Source: Mucilaginibacter sp. UR6-11 (GTDB lineage: Bacteria > Bacteroidota > Bacteroidia > Sphingobacteriales > Sphingobacteriaceae). From it: a stretch of DNA of 64,000 bases. Every line of letters begins with the position of its first letter. The first letter of the stretch is position 1. The DNA lies in NCBI RefSeq assembly GCF_020880695.1, contig NZ_JAJIWO010000007.1:186001-250000 (forward strand), read 5' to 3'. The notes beneath the pieces were generated by a model. The model saw only the letters and a list, made by a program, of their open reading frames with translations, made no database searches and was not told the DNA's origin. The position numbers and the translations under genes were made by a program. This document shows positions 27,286-36,883 of this stretch, in pieces.

Positions 27286-27328
27286 GCATAAAAATGAGTT
27301 ACAGATTTGTAACTCATTTTTTTATGCT
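27286..27328. terminator. Bidirectional terminator
   Basis: GCATAAAAATGAGTTACA pairs with TGTAACTCATTTTTTTATGC around a 4-5 base loop, with T runs in both directions. It lies between convergent genes. Confidence 0.88.
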
Positions 27329-27365
27329 TGTACTTCAAATCAGTGCTATTAAATAACGCAATCTA

Positions 27366-28397
27366 TCAATCCTGCGAAAACCGCTTTAACACTTTCCTGC
27401 CTAAATCATAACTTATCCTGAAAACCTCCTGATTATCATTCAAATTACCCGGCGAAAAATGGAAGCTGGCAACAAACTGGCCCTTTATCCTATCGAACAA
27501 AAATGGCGTGTAAATAATATCTATCCGATTGTAGGTGGGTTTTGAATAATAAGAATCACCATAAACAACCGTACTACCCTGCCCGTGGTAAAACTCTTCA
27601 TACAATGCAAATTTATGATAGCTGGCAAAGGCAGTAAATACAAACCCTGCAGGTGTTTTAAAGCCGTCTACGCCCCGCTCACGCTCTAATGAGAACAATC
27701 CACCTGCTTCGAAGGTAAGCGAGTCTAAGACCGTTTTATGACTGAAATCAAGACCCAGCTTTATTTCTCCCGCGCCGTTGTCATTGATATGGTCATTAGG
27801 CACAGAGATCTCTGCCCCGGCATCATGCATCAGGAAAAAATAATGCGACAGGTAAAACGGTCCGTAGGCGTTAGGTTTATATATCCCCGAGAAGCCAAAT
27901 AAAAATTGCTCGCGGCGCGTGGCTGTTTGTCTGCTCACCCAGTCTATCCAGCCTGTTTCTGTAAAGTTTTCAGTTTGATATCGCGCCAGCAAACCCTCGA
28001 CATTGGGACGATAATAGCGTAGTGTATCATTTAATAAAGCACGCGGATAATTATCTAACAAACCCTGCCGCGGGAATTCGCCGGCGTAAAAATTCCATTT
28101 GGTACCGGTATATTTATAATAGGCAACGGGATCAACCCGTCCAAAAAATGGCTGTGCACCAAACTCATGCAAAGCGTTTGCGCCAACAATAAAATGATTA
28201 AGACTGTCTAAATTCAAACCAAAATCAAGCATGGTACGGGTGCCTGAATAAGTACGCGAACGCGGAACAAAAGCTTTATACTCACGGTTATCTAAAAATC
28301 CAAATCCGTTAAAATTAACATCAAGGCTTTGTTGTGCAAGCGCGGCTGTATTGGCAATTGCTGAAATAAAAAGGATCAGGTAGGCTTTCTTTAACAT
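27366..28397 (-). CDS. Predicted outer-membrane beta-barrel protein, function unknown
   Basis: Signal peptide 1-21 (NTAALAQ). The remaining 320 residues are rich in aromatic residues and in alternating hydrophobic strands (FLFGFSGIYKP, GPFYLSHYFFLMHD, GGLFSLERERG, FASYHKFALYEEFYHG, FVASFHFSPG), the pattern of a transmembrane barrel of about 14-16 strands. It does not end in the usual terminal aromatic residue. I do not recognise a named family. It is 11 bp downstream of the GT39-like gene on the same strand and probably cotranscribed, which may link it to envelope glycan modification. Confidence 0.65.
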   Translation of the reverse strand: MLKKAYLILFISAIANTAALAQQSLDVNFNGFGFLDNREYKAFVPRSRTYSGTRTMLDFGLNLDSLNHFIVGANALHEFGAQPFFGRVDPVAYYKYTGTKWNFYAGEFPRQGLLDNYPRALLNDTLRYYRPNVEGLLARYQTENFTETGWIDWVSRQTATRREQFLFGFSGIYKPNAYGPFYLSHYFFLMHDAGAEISVPNDHINDNGAGEIKLGLDFSHKTVLDSLTFEAGGLFSLERERGVDGFKTPAGFVFTAFASYHKFALYEEFYHGQGSTVVYGDSYYSKPTYNRIDIIYTPFLFDRIKGQFVASFHFSPGNLNDNQEVFRISYDLGRKVLKRFSQD

Positions 28398-28408
28398 AGA
28401 TAAATTAA

Positions 28409-30124
28409 TTAATCAACTGCAAGACTAATAATCTTGCTATTCTTGCTCCCTTCAAAAGGCTCTGTACGTACAGAAAACATCATCTCATATTTTCCTTTTT
28501 TAAGCGGAGCTTTGACATGAAACAGGTAATGAGTGCTTTGGCAGGGCTTTAAAATTATATTATTAAAATCACTGCCGCTTTTTTGTGCAAATATAAAACC
28601 GTCGCTTTTAAAAAAAACCACGCCAAGTAACGCTTTAGGGCGTGCTTCTTTATTGCTAAAATCAACGGTGTAAGAATATGGATTTGTGATGGTTAAATCA
28701 ATAGCCCTTTCTTCACCGGCAAGTAATTTTAAGTGGCTAAAGCCGGCATCAATCTTCACTTTTTGGTAAGTGCGCACGTCATTTACCCAAGCGCCATACC
28801 ATTTGCCGGCTTTGGTATTTACCGCTAGTTCAACCCGGGCATTAGCAGTGTCAATCAGGTGATAAGCCCGTTTATGTTGCATTTGCTCTTCCATAGGCCA
28901 AATGTCAAACTGGGTATGGCGGTAATAACGCGAGTCGTATGAGAAAGCTTTCAGGCTGTTGGTATAATAGTTATACTTGGCGGGGTTTTGAAAGCCGTCA
29001 TCCATAATAACATAATTGTCGCCAGCTTTTTGTTTCACAAGATGTGACCATTCTTTAAAGCCATAATAGCTTTTTATCTGCCCTATCCGGGTCACTAAAG
29101 GCGCTTCAAATACCATACCCAGGCGTAAACCAACAATTAATACGACATTGATTATTGCAAGTATATTAAACCACCGGGGTATGTTGTCCCTTTGTTTAAA
29201 CCTGATCAGCGCCAGCATTATTAAAGGGGCAAATGCTATCAATGTCCAATGCGGCTGCGCCTCGCCCCTTAAAGTGGTAAAGAAAAAGAAAGCGAAAGTG
29301 CCAATGCCGTTTACCATCAGGCATCTTATAAAAGCATCTTTTATTTTAGTGGTAAAGGCCAGGTAAAACAAAAACCAGCCAACTATAGGCCCGGCCATTA
29401 ATAACTGGCCGGGTATGTATAAATAACTATTCTCCGGGTTATAAACCTTTACTGCCCGCTCATACAAATGATAATTTACCGACGGAAAATTATGATTTAC
29501 CTGCCATAAAATATGCGGAATATAAAGCACCACAGCCAGTATTGCTATAGCATAGAATGACGGACGCCTTAATAATTTGATGTTACTGATCACCGTAAAC
29601 GCCACCAGCAACACGGCGTGATACTTACTGTAAAGCATACAGGCTATAACTACACCCAGAATCAATGCCAGCGACCAGCTATCGTCATCAATATATTTTT
29701 GATAGAAGTAGTAAAACAGCACCGCAAAAAAGAATAACGGCGCATCAGGCGTGGTAGTGAAGCCATAAATATGCAGTATAAGCGTACCTGATATCACCAG
29801 TATAAACGCTCCTGCATTAACAGCATATCTTTTAAGGATGAGCCACAATATATAGACAGATGCGGTACTTGTTATAATGGTAATAAGCCGCAGGCAAAGC
29901 TCGGTATGCGCTATACTATCGCCCAAGCGGATGAACAGGGCCACCATAGGCGGGTGGTCAAAGTATCCCCAGTCCAGGTAGCGCGAATACATCCAGTAAT
30001 AAGCTTCATCGGCATGCAATTCAAGGGTGGCGGCCTGTATGATGTTTAAGATCGTCCAAAAAAACAAAAAATACCAGATAGGCTTGTCAGACTGCTTGCT
30101 ATTTTGGACGGATGATAATGTCAT
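28409..30124 (-). CDS. GT39/ArnT-like membrane glycosyltransferase
   Basis: Integral membrane polyprenyl-phosphate-sugar transferase. The first periplasmic loop carries ELHADEAYYWMYSRYL with the catalytic-type Asp39-Glu40, followed by GYFDHPPMVALF, the classic GT-C signature. About ten membrane helices fill residues 15-345. The C-terminal 220 residues are a soluble periplasmic domain with a beta-rich end. Such enzymes add mannose, arabinose or other sugars to proteins or lipids. The donor and acceptor are not evident. It starts an operon with the barrel protein gene. Confidence 0.87.
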   Translation of the reverse strand: MTLSSVQNSKQSDKPIWYFLFFWTILNIIQAATLELHADEAYYWMYSRYLDWGYFDHPPMVALFIRLGDSIAHTELCLRLITIITSTASVYILWLILKRYAVNAGAFILVISGTLILHIYGFTTTPDAPLFFFAVLFYYFYQKYIDDDSWSLALILGVVIACMLYSKYHAVLLVAFTVISNIKLLRRPSFYAIAILAVVLYIPHILWQVNHNFPSVNYHLYERAVKVYNPENSYLYIPGQLLMAGPIVGWFLFYLAFTTKIKDAFIRCLMVNGIGTFAFFFFTTLRGEAQPHWTLIAFAPLIMLALIRFKQRDNIPRWFNILAIINVVLIVGLRLGMVFEAPLVTRIGQIKSYYGFKEWSHLVKQKAGDNYVIMDDGFQNPAKYNYYTNSLKAFSYDSRYYRHTQFDIWPMEEQMQHKRAYHLIDTANARVELAVNTKAGKWYGAWVNDVRTYQKVKIDAGFSHLKLLAGEERAIDLTITNPYSYTVDFSNKEARPKALLGVVFFKSDGFIFAQKSGSDFNNIILKPCQSTHYLFHVKAPLKKGKYEMMFSVRTEPFEGSKNSKIISLAVD

Positions 30125-30149
30125 TTAAACGTATAAATTCAAGTAGCTG

Positions 30150-30157
30150 CAAAGGTA
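30150..30157 (-). promoter_or_regulatory. -7 promoter element (TACCTTTG) for the GT39-like gene
   Basis: Exact TAnnTTTG match on the minus strand, ending 25 bases before the start codon. Confidence 0.45.
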
Positions 30158-30230
30158 TATAAATAATTGCGTGCCTTGCGGAAATGTATTTTGCAGATAA
30201 CTGTTACATTAGCCGGAAATAACTACACTC

Positions 30231-30686
30231 ATGACCAAAGCCATTGAAATAATAAAAATGCCCCGCCTGCACCTGCTTAATCTTATAAAAGATTTAAATG
30301 TCGATCAGCTAAATAAAGTGCCTGCCGGATTCAATAATAACATTATCTGGAATTTAGCCCACATAGTAGCCGCACAACAAAATCTTTGCTATAAACGTGC
30401 CGGCCTGGACATTGTTATTGATGAGCGCTTTTTTACCGCTTATTTGCCCGAAACCAAACCAGAAAAATTTGTTGACGCCAATGAAGTGGAAGTTATCAAA
30501 ACGTTGTTCTTGTTAACGCTTGACCAATTGGAAGCCGACTTACAAACCAACAGATTTGACAACTATATACCCTGGACAAGCCGTTATGGTGTGGAATTAA
30601 GCAACATTGATGAGGCGGTAAAGTTCGTTCCGTTTCATGAAGGTTTGCATACGGGATATATATGGGCGTTGAAACGGATGATATAG
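30231..30686 (+). CDS. DinB-like four-helix protein
   Basis: A 151-residue four-helix bundle of the DinB/YfiT superfamily. The metal-binding histidines are expected from NLAHIVAAQQN near residue 43 and from FHEGLHTGY near 135-143. Members include thiol-dependent transferases (bacillithiol, mycothiol) and many uncharacterised proteins. The substrate is unknown. It is divergent from the GT39 operon, and the following 187 bp hold only the terminator of the opposing sucB gene. Confidence 0.75.
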   Translation: MTKAIEIIKMPRLHLLNLIKDLNVDQLNKVPAGFNNNIIWNLAHIVAAQQNLCYKRAGLDIVIDERFFTAYLPETKPEKFVDANEVEVIKTLFLLTLDQLEADLQTNRFDNYIPWTSRYGVELSNIDEAVKFVPFHEGLHTGYIWALKRMI

Positions 30687-30815
30687 GGCTGCTAACCCTG
30701 AAGAGGGAAACCCAAGTATAATGCAATATGTAATTACGAGAACAAAGCAATCATCAGGATGCCATCTGATATTGTTCGCCATGTTGCGCCCGTAATGACA
30801 AATCTGTAAAAGAAA

Positions 30816-30838
30816 AAAGCCCGGCAAACCCGGGCTTT
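30816..30838 (-). terminator. Terminator of the sucA-sucB operon
   Basis: AAAGCCCGG/CCGGGCTTT 9-bp stem with a 5-base loop, then TTTCTTTT on the minus strand, 36 bases after the sucB stop codon. Confidence 0.9.
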
Positions 30839-30873
30839 ATATCAACATATCTTAAAATCAGCGGACAGAAGTC

Positions 30874-32130
30874 TTATACGCCTAACAACAATCTGGCAGG
30901 ATCCTCCAGCAGTTGCTTAACCCTTACCAAGAAGCTTACCGATTCGCGGCCATCAACAATACGATGATCGTATGACAGGGCAACATACATCATTGGACGG
31001 ATAACTACCTGGCCGTTTACGGCAACCGGACGCTCAATAATGTTGTGCATACCCAATATAGCCGACTGCGGCGAATTGATGATAGGTGTTGACAGCATTG
31101 AACCAAAAACACCGCCGTTGGTGATGGTAAACGTTCCGCCGGTCATTTCTTCTAATGATAATTTATTGTCACGGGCCTTTCCGGCCAAAACTACTACCGC
31201 TTTTTCTATTTCGGCGAGGCTTAAACTATCCGCGTTGCGGATAACAGGTACTACCAGGCCTTTTGGAGCAGACACTGCGATAGAGATATCCGCAAAGTTA
31301 CTGTATACCACTTCTTCGCCCTCTATACGTGCGCCAACTGCTGGCCAGTCTTTCAATGCCTCGGTAACGGCTTTGGTAAAGAACGACATAAAGCCCAGGC
31401 CAACACCATATTTCTCTTTAAATTTATCTTTGTATTTACCACGGATCTCCATTATCGGCGACATATCTACTTCGTTAAAAGTAGTTAACATGGCCGTTTC
31501 GTTTTTAACGGTAACCAAGCGTTTGGCCACAGTTTTACGCAATGGCGACATCTTTTCGCGTCGCTCGCTTCTTTCGCCGGCCTTTACCGGTGCAGGGGTA
31601 GGGGCCGGAGCGGCTGCTGCAGCGGCGGCAGCGACGGCATTACGAGTTTGTGGATTTTCTGACACCTTATCAATTGAAAGGGCGTCTTCTTTCGTAATAC
31701 GTCCGTTAACGCCTGTGCCGGCAAGGGCTGCTGGGTCAACGCCTTTCTCGGCTAATATTTTTGCGGCAGCAGGCGATGGTGTGCCTGATGCATAGGTTGT
31801 TCCTTTTTCGGCAGCAGCACCAACCGGCATAGCCTCTGCTTTGGCGGCAGGAGCAGCTTCGGCAGCAGATGCAGCTGTAGCTGTAGCTGCGACCCCGCCC
31901 TCTTCAATACTGCAAACAACAGCGCCAATGGCTAAAACATCGCCCTCTTTTGCTATCGTTTTTAATACTCCCGCTTTTTCGGCAGTGAGTTCAAAAGTGG
32001 CTTTATCAGATTCCAGTTCGGCTATGGCTTCATCCATCGCAACGGTATCGCCATCTTTTTTTAACCAGCTTGATAACGTTACTTCTGTAATTGATTCGCC
32101 TACCGGCGGGACTTTAATTTCTAAACTCAT
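30874..32130 (-). CDS. sucB: Dihydrolipoyllysine succinyltransferase, 2-oxoglutarate dehydrogenase E2
   Basis: Core of the 2-oxoglutarate dehydrogenase complex, transferring succinyl from lipoamide to CoA in the TCA cycle. The lipoyl domain (1-75) has the attachment Lys43 in [11 protein letters not shown]. An Ala/Pro-rich linker follows, then the peripheral subunit-binding domain (about 115-152: [22 protein letters not shown]). A second Ala-rich linker leads to the catalytic domain (about 190-418) with [10 protein letters not shown] carrying the active His and Asp. Length 418 is canonical. It is second in the operon after sucA, 95 bp apart, with an intergenic hairpin. Confidence 0.96.
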   Translation of the reverse strand: MSLEIKVPPVGESITEVTLSSWLKKDGDTVAMDEAIAELESDKATFELTAEKAGVLKTIAKEGDVLAIGAVVCSIEEGGVAATATAASAAEAAPAAKAEAMPVGAAAEKGTTYASGTPSPAAAKILAEKGVDPAALAGTGVNGRITKEDALSIDKVSENPQTRNAVAAAAAAAAPAPTPAPVKAGERSERREKMSPLRKTVAKRLVTVKNETAMLTTFNEVDMSPIMEIRGKYKDKFKEKYGVGLGFMSFFTKAVTEALKDWPAVGARIEGEEVVYSNFADISIAVSAPKGLVVPVIRNADSLSLAEIEKAVVVLAGKARDNKLSLEEMTGGTFTITNGGVFGSMLSTPIINSPQSAILGMHNIIERPVAVNGQVVIRPMMYVALSYDHRIVDGRESVSFLVRVKQLLEDPARLLLGV

Positions 32131-32143
32131 GTTGATAGTTGTA

Positions 32144-32208
32144 GTGTGAGTATTGAGTGTTTATTATAAAGATGATAAGTTATCAGTAAACTACTCATAA
32201 CTCAGCAC
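32144..32208. repeat. Imperfect hairpin element in the sucA-sucB gap, TGAGTTA-type
   Basis: Left arm 32144-32162 and right arm 32188-32208 pair as 19 versus 21 bases with two one-base bulges and a two-base mismatch, around a 25-base loop. On the minus strand the first arm contains TGAGTTATGAGT, the core of the hairpin in the serS-rsmI gap. It sits inside the operon mRNA, so it could set the E1:E2 ratio by RNA processing, or be a dispersed intergenic repeat. Confidence 0.55.
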
Positions 32209-32225
32209 CCAAAACCTATAACTTA

Positions 32226-35024
32226 TTAGTCAGCTCCGGCTGTCGCCATTTTTTCGGTAGTTGCCTTAACCTGTTCTTTCATTTTTTTGCCTGCCGGCGA
32301 TTCAAATGCTTTTGATATAATGTACAATTGCTGCGCAGCATGCTGTTTAGCAAACCCGGTAGCTGTACTCGCACTTTCGTTGCGGGATATAATATCAAAT
32401 TTTAAAGCCTCTTCTGTTCGCGACTTGCGATACAGGTATGGCCACGCGCCCATGTTCTCCGGCTCTTCCTGCACCCAGATAAAATCTGTGGCTTTACTGT
32501 ATTTAGCCCTTATAGCGCCTAATTGCTGCACCGGGGTTGGATACAACTGCTCTAAACGCACTATGGCAACATCCTTGCGTTCATCAGTCTGTTGTTTCTC
32601 CAACAGATCATAATAGATTTTGCCCGAGCAAAATAATACGCGTTTAACCTTTTTAGCGTCAGTATAAGTATCGTCAATAACTTCCTTAAATACACCATCG
32701 GTGAAATCAGCCAAAGGCGACACACACTTAGGGTTACGCAACAGGCTCTTTGGTGTAAAGATCACCAATGGCTTGCGGAACTCACGAAACATCTGGCGGC
32801 GCAATATGTGAAAGAAGTTTGCCGGTGTAGTACAGTTAGCAACCTGAATATTGTTATCAGCACAAAGCTCCATAAAACGCTCAATGCGTGCGGATGAATG
32901 CTCTGGTCCCTGACCTTCGTAACCGTGAGGCAACAACATTACCAGGCCATTACCACGCTGCCATTTAGTTTCGGCACTTACGATATATTGGTCAACTATG
33001 GTTTGGGCACCGTTAAAGAAATCACCAAACTGTGCTTCCCAGATGGTTAACGCATTAGGGTTTGCCAGCGCGTAGCCATATTCAAAACCTAAAACACCAT
33101 ACTCTGACAACAACGAGTTGTAGATGCTGAATTTTTCACCTTCGATGCTGTCCATAGGCGTGTACTCTTCTTCAGAATCAGCCAGGGTTAATACCGCGTG
33201 ACGGTGAGAGAATGTACCACGTTTAACATCCTCGCCGCTCAAACGTACGGGATGTCCTTCTTTTATTAAAGAACCATAAGCCATTAACTCGCCCATCGCC
33301 CAATCAAAAGTTTGGGTACTATTAACCATTTTGCTGCGTTCTTCAAACAATTTCTCTATTTTTTTGAAGAACACTTTATCCTTAGGCAAATCGGTAATTT
33401 TTTTACCAATAGCCAATAATTCGTCTTTAGACACGGCTGTATTTACCGAGGCGCTAAAATCTCTTTCAGTAGCCAGATGCAGGCCGTTCCATGCGCCTGC
33501 AAACATCGGGATTGATTCAGTAAATTTATCTTCAGCTTTTGATTCATCAAGATCCTGCTGCAACAACGCGCGGAAATCTTTCTCCATCTTTTTAACCTCA
33601 GCATCATCAATAACACCCTCGGCCATCAGCTTGGTTAAATAAACCTCGCGCGGGTTTGGGTGCGCCTCGATAGCTTTGTATAATACCGGTTGGGTAAACT
33701 TAGGCTCATCGGCCTCGTTATGGCCGTAGCGACGGTAGCAAAGGATATCAATAAACACATCATCATGGAAAACCTGGCGGTACTCCATAGCCATGTTTAT
33801 TACATAAGCCAATGCCTCAACGTCATCACCATTAACGTGGAAAACCGGCGATAAAACGGTTTTAGCCACATCTGTACAATAAGTACTTGAGCGTGCATCA
33901 ATAAAGTTAGTGGTAAAACCTATCTGGTTATTAATAACCAGGTGGATAGTTCCGCCAGTACGGTAACCATCCAGTTTTTCCATCTGCAACACCTCATACA
34001 CAATACCCTGACCAGCTACGGAAGCATCGCCATGTATTAATATAGGGGCGATCTTAGTATGATCGCCATTGTATTTAAAATCAATTTTTGAGCGGGTTAA
34101 GCCTTCAACAACCGGGTCAACCGCTTCTAAGTGTGAAGGGTTGGGGCAAAGGCTTAAATGAACTTTCTTACCATTCTCAGCCTCAACATCTGTTGAAAAG
34201 CCAAGATGATATTTAACGTCGCCACCTGCAGTTGAATCCTCATCATAGTTTTTACCTTCAAACTCAGAGAAGATCTCCTTGTAGGTTTTTTTCATGATGT
34301 TGGCCAACACGTTTAACCGGCCACGGTGTGCCATACCAATGGTAAACTCTTCAATGCCCAGGGTTGCACCTTTCTGGATAACAGAATCCATGGCAGGGAT
34401 CAAAGCTTCGGCACCTTCTAACGAGAAACGTTTTTGGCCCAGGAACTTAGTGCCCAGAAAATTTTCAAAAATCACTGCCTCGCTTACTTTACGCAACATT
34501 AGTTTCTTCTCATCGGCAGAGAATGACGGCTTGTTGCGCTGGCTCTCCATCCTGTCCTGGAACCACTTAACTTTAATCGGGTTACGGATATAGTGATATT
34601 CTGTACCGATGGTGCCGCAATAAGTCTCTTCGAGCATTTGCACGATATCACTCAATTTGGACGGCCCCATGCCCACCTCAACACCGGCGTTAAATACGGT
34701 ATCAAGGTCTGATTTGGCTAAACCGAAAGTTTCCAGTTCTTTGCCCGGGAAATATTGGCGGCGATCTCGCACCGGGTTCGTCCTGGCAAACAAATGCCCC
34801 CTGCCCCGGTAACCATCGATCATATTTAGTACGTTGATTTCTTTTAAAAAGTGATCAGGGGTTTCGGCACTAACTGTTGGCGCCTGTGACCCGCGCCCGA
34901 AATCAAACCCTTCAAAAAATTTTTGCCAACCAAACTCAACCGATTCGGGGTTTTGTTTATAGGCTTCGTATAAAGAATCAATAAAAGCTGCGTTGCTGTT
35001 ATTTATATAATTGAGGCTATCCAT
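32226..35024 (-). CDS. sucA: 2-oxoglutarate dehydrogenase E1 component
   Basis: Thiamine-diphosphate-dependent decarboxylase of the 2-oxoglutarate dehydrogenase complex. The 932-residue length matches the family. The N terminus (YINNSNAAFIDSLYEAYKQNPESV) is the E2-binding segment. EFTIGMAHRGRLNVLANI and KYHLGFS are the E1 signature, IHGDASVAGQGIVYE and INNQIGFTT hold the ThDP/Mg site, and the GQGPEHSSARIERFM segment is the conserved pyrimidine-domain region. First gene of the sucA-sucB operon with a -7 element 24 bases upstream. E3 is encoded elsewhere (lpdA). Confidence 0.97.
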   Translation of the reverse strand: MDSLNYINNSNAAFIDSLYEAYKQNPESVEFGWQKFFEGFDFGRGSQAPTVSAETPDHFLKEINVLNMIDGYRGRGHLFARTNPVRDRRQYFPGKELETFGLAKSDLDTVFNAGVEVGMGPSKLSDIVQMLEETYCGTIGTEYHYIRNPIKVKWFQDRMESQRNKPSFSADEKKLMLRKVSEAVIFENFLGTKFLGQKRFSLEGAEALIPAMDSVIQKGATLGIEEFTIGMAHRGRLNVLANIMKKTYKEIFSEFEGKNYDEDSTAGGDVKYHLGFSTDVEAENGKKVHLSLCPNPSHLEAVDPVVEGLTRSKIDFKYNGDHTKIAPILIHGDASVAGQGIVYEVLQMEKLDGYRTGGTIHLVINNQIGFTTNFIDARSSTYCTDVAKTVLSPVFHVNGDDVEALAYVINMAMEYRQVFHDDVFIDILCYRRYGHNEADEPKFTQPVLYKAIEAHPNPREVYLTKLMAEGVIDDAEVKKMEKDFRALLQQDLDESKAEDKFTESIPMFAGAWNGLHLATERDFSASVNTAVSKDELLAIGKKITDLPKDKVFFKKIEKLFEERSKMVNSTQTFDWAMGELMAYGSLIKEGHPVRLSGEDVKRGTFSHRHAVLTLADSEEEYTPMDSIEGEKFSIYNSLLSEYGVLGFEYGYALANPNALTIWEAQFGDFFNGAQTIVDQYIVSAETKWQRGNGLVMLLPHGYEGQGPEHSSARIERFMELCADNNIQVANCTTPANFFHILRRQMFREFRKPLVIFTPKSLLRNPKCVSPLADFTDGVFKEVIDDTYTDAKKVKRVLFCSGKIYYDLLEKQQTDERKDVAIVRLEQLYPTPVQQLGAIRAKYSKATDFIWVQEEPENMGAWPYLYRKSRTEEALKFDIISRNESASTATGFAKQHAAQQLYIISKAFESPAGKKMKEQVKATTEKMATAGAD

Positions 35025-35048
35025 TGTAAACCAATCTTAAGAATAGTG

Positions 35049-35056
35049 CAAAAGTA
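35049..35056 (-). promoter_or_regulatory. -7 promoter element (TACTTTTG) for sucA
   Basis: Exact TAnnTTTG match on the minus strand, ending 24 bases before the sucA ATG. No strict -33 TTG at the usual distance. Confidence 0.5.
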
Positions 35057-35185
35057 AGCATAACGTATTATAAACTTTAAATTTAATTGTAAATGATTTA
35101 CGACTTTTTCCACAAAAAGTTGCATAATTGATAAAACCAACTACATTATATCAACCCGGTGGAAAACTTAGCAGCTGCGGTTTTG

Positions 35186-35287
35186 TTAAGGTAAAATTTT
35201 GTGCAGGAAGGCACCTACATATCCAAGCCCCTCAAAAAGCACTGCCAAAAGGCCGATGATTATCGTAAATTGTTCGAAGGAGTTCAT
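35186..35287 (-). CDS. Possible 33-residue single-helix membrane peptide
   Basis: A short frame from ATG 35287 encodes MNSFEQFTIIIGLLAVLFEG followed by a 13-residue end (closing FLHKILP). It reads as one membrane helix (about 8-26) with a short amphipathic tail. The frame is open further upstream, but that part overlaps the cryptochrome gene end and has no membrane-like character. An exact TATATTTG lies four bases before the ATG, so a transcript could begin at or next to the AUG (leaderless). Without conservation data this is a candidate only. Confidence 0.4.
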   Translation of the reverse strand: MNSFEQFTIIIGLLAVLFEGLGYVGAFLHKILP

Positions 35288-35291
35288 ATAC

Positions 35292-35299
35292 CAAATATA
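35292..35299 (-). promoter_or_regulatory. -7 promoter element (TATATTTG) abutting the small membrane peptide
   Basis: Exact TAnnTTTG match only four bases before ATG 35287. The expected start of transcription falls on or within a few bases of the AUG. No clear -33 TTG at normal spacing, so confidence is limited. Confidence 0.35.
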
Positions 35300-35438
35300 C
35301 GCCACCTTAATGCAGGCCGTATCATTCAATTGTCTGTTTTTGTTGGAGGCATGGTGCTTATTATGGTAGCGATTATCCGCCTGGTTTTTACGGGAAGAGG
35401 TCGGTTGGCAAGCGATGACCGTGTGGGTTAATGGCGCG

Positions 35439-36752
35439 CTATATGGCAACCGTCTGCCCTATATTCGCATCAGCGGGCGCCCAGGTATTGATAAACTCGC
35501 TGTTGGTATCCAGTTCGCTTACCTGTTTGGTAATATTAAAATATTTGTTGTCGCGCGGATCATGGCCCAGGCCGGCAATAAACGCCCAATTGCCCCAATT
35601 GCTGGCTGGCGAATAGTCGATCAGTTTTTCTTCAAAATAAGCAGCGCCTTTTCTCCAGTCGACCTCCAGATCGCGCACCAGGTAACCTGCTGCCATTTGC
35701 CTGCTGAAATTACTTATATAACCCGTAGCATTTAGCTTATGCATGCTGGCGTCAATAAAAGGCACGCCGGTGCTGCCTGTCTTCCATTTTTCAAAAAGCG
35801 ACTGTTTCTCTGCTAGGGTTGTTTTGGCTTGCTCGTCGGTTGCAAAATATTGCTTGCCGTGTTTTTTAAACATAAACCTAAAGTAATCGCGCCATAACAG
35901 CTCCAGCTCCAGCATTCCGGTATTATGTACATTGTTTGCCTTTTCGTGCTTAACCACCGCCCAGTATACCTGTCGCATGGATATACAGCCTAAGGACAGC
36001 CACGGCGCCAGTTTGGACGAACGATCAACCGTGGCGCCATTACGGCCCCTGGTTGGGGCTACCTGGTCATTATTGGTAAAATAAGCTTCCAGACGTGCCA
36101 ACCCTGCTGTTTCGCCGCCGGTAAATTTTATCCGAGCACGCAGGTCATCAGCAGGTTCACTTAAACCCAACTCTTGCATGGTGGGCAGTTCGCCGGCATC
36201 TGTAATTTCAGGGGTGATAATACTTTCGGGGGTTGCTATACACGGGCGCACATTGCTGTCGCGCTCTACTTTCTTCTTGAAGACTGCAAAACTATCCGGA
36301 ATATCTTTTATCGGGAAAGGCAGGTCTTCTTTATGATATAAAGTATGCCCTATAAAATGTTTGAGGTTAAGCTTTAGGTTCCAGAGCGAAGTTTCAACCT
36401 GCTCAGATATATCAGTTTCCTCGTAGGCTACTTCGCGATGATGATAAACCTCGTTTACGGCATATTGCGTGGCCAACTGCGGCAATACCTCGGCGGGGTT
36501 ACCTACGCGGACAATTAACTCGCCTCCTAATGCCTGCAAGTTTTTGCGAAGATCAGCTACCGACTCCAGCAAAAAACGGGCACGCAGCGCGCCTGTTTTT
36601 GGGGCGCCGTTAGCGCCGGTGTTAAAATAGTACGGGTCAAAACAGTAAACTGGTAATACTTTATCAGCTTTGCGCACAGCTTCTAACAAAATTTCGTTAT
36701 CGTGGATACGCAAATCATTCCTAAACCAAACCAGTATTGTTTTTTCACTCAT
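35439..36752 (-). CDS. DASH-type cryptochrome/photolyase
   Basis: Blue-light flavoprotein of the photolyase family. The N-terminal Rossmann domain opens with TILVWFRNDLRIHDNEILLEA (antenna-chromophore domain). The C-terminal helical FAD domain has GRNGATVDRSSKLAPWLSLGC-type residues, ELLWRDYFRF, and IDASMHKLNATGYISNFSRQ with RLEVDWR-like and SNWGNW motifs near the end. The 437-residue length and the DYSPASNWGNW motif fit the DASH branch, which repairs cyclobutane dimers in single-stranded DNA and may sense light. It is monocistronic and runs toward the possible small peptide gene. Confidence 0.93.
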   Translation of the reverse strand: MSEKTILVWFRNDLRIHDNEILLEAVRKADKVLPVYCFDPYYFNTGANGAPKTGALRARFLLESVADLRKNLQALGGELIVRVGNPAEVLPQLATQYAVNEVYHHREVAYEETDISEQVETSLWNLKLNLKHFIGHTLYHKEDLPFPIKDIPDSFAVFKKKVERDSNVRPCIATPESIITPEITDAGELPTMQELGLSEPADDLRARIKFTGGETAGLARLEAYFTNNDQVAPTRGRNGATVDRSSKLAPWLSLGCISMRQVYWAVVKHEKANNVHNTGMLELELLWRDYFRFMFKKHGKQYFATDEQAKTTLAEKQSLFEKWKTGSTGVPFIDASMHKLNATGYISNFSRQMAAGYLVRDLEVDWRKGAAYFEEKLIDYSPASNWGNWAFIAGLGHDPRDNKYFNITKQVSELDTNSEFINTWAPADANIGQTVAI

Positions 36753-36883
36753 AAGATTTCAGCACCCACAAATTTGCAATTTATTTGGTTTAATGTACGC
36801 TATATATCCAATATTTGACATCCGCCCAACATTTACCAGTCCCAATTAATAAAACATCTACAACTATAAGGCGTTTAATTATA

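Noticed and set aside
31040..31795. Long 251-residue open frame antisense to sucB
   Set aside because: It is a mirror of the Ala/Pro-rich linker and catalytic domain of sucB. The composition is low-complexity, no family signature is visible, and the minus-strand gene is certain.
22831..35024. lpdA as part of the sucA-sucB operon
   Set aside because: Genes on both strands, terminators and separate -7 boxes lie between them; the functional link is metabolic only.
35103..35120. ACTTTTT-CCAC-AAAAAGT hairpin upstream of sucA as a terminator
   Set aside because: The 7-bp stem is almost all A-T and lacks a following T run on either strand, so it is too weak to call.
35288..35449. Longer form of the small membrane peptide
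   Set aside because: The extra 54 residues are polar, overlap the cryptochrome gene end and show no family likeness. Only the last 33 residues look like a protein.
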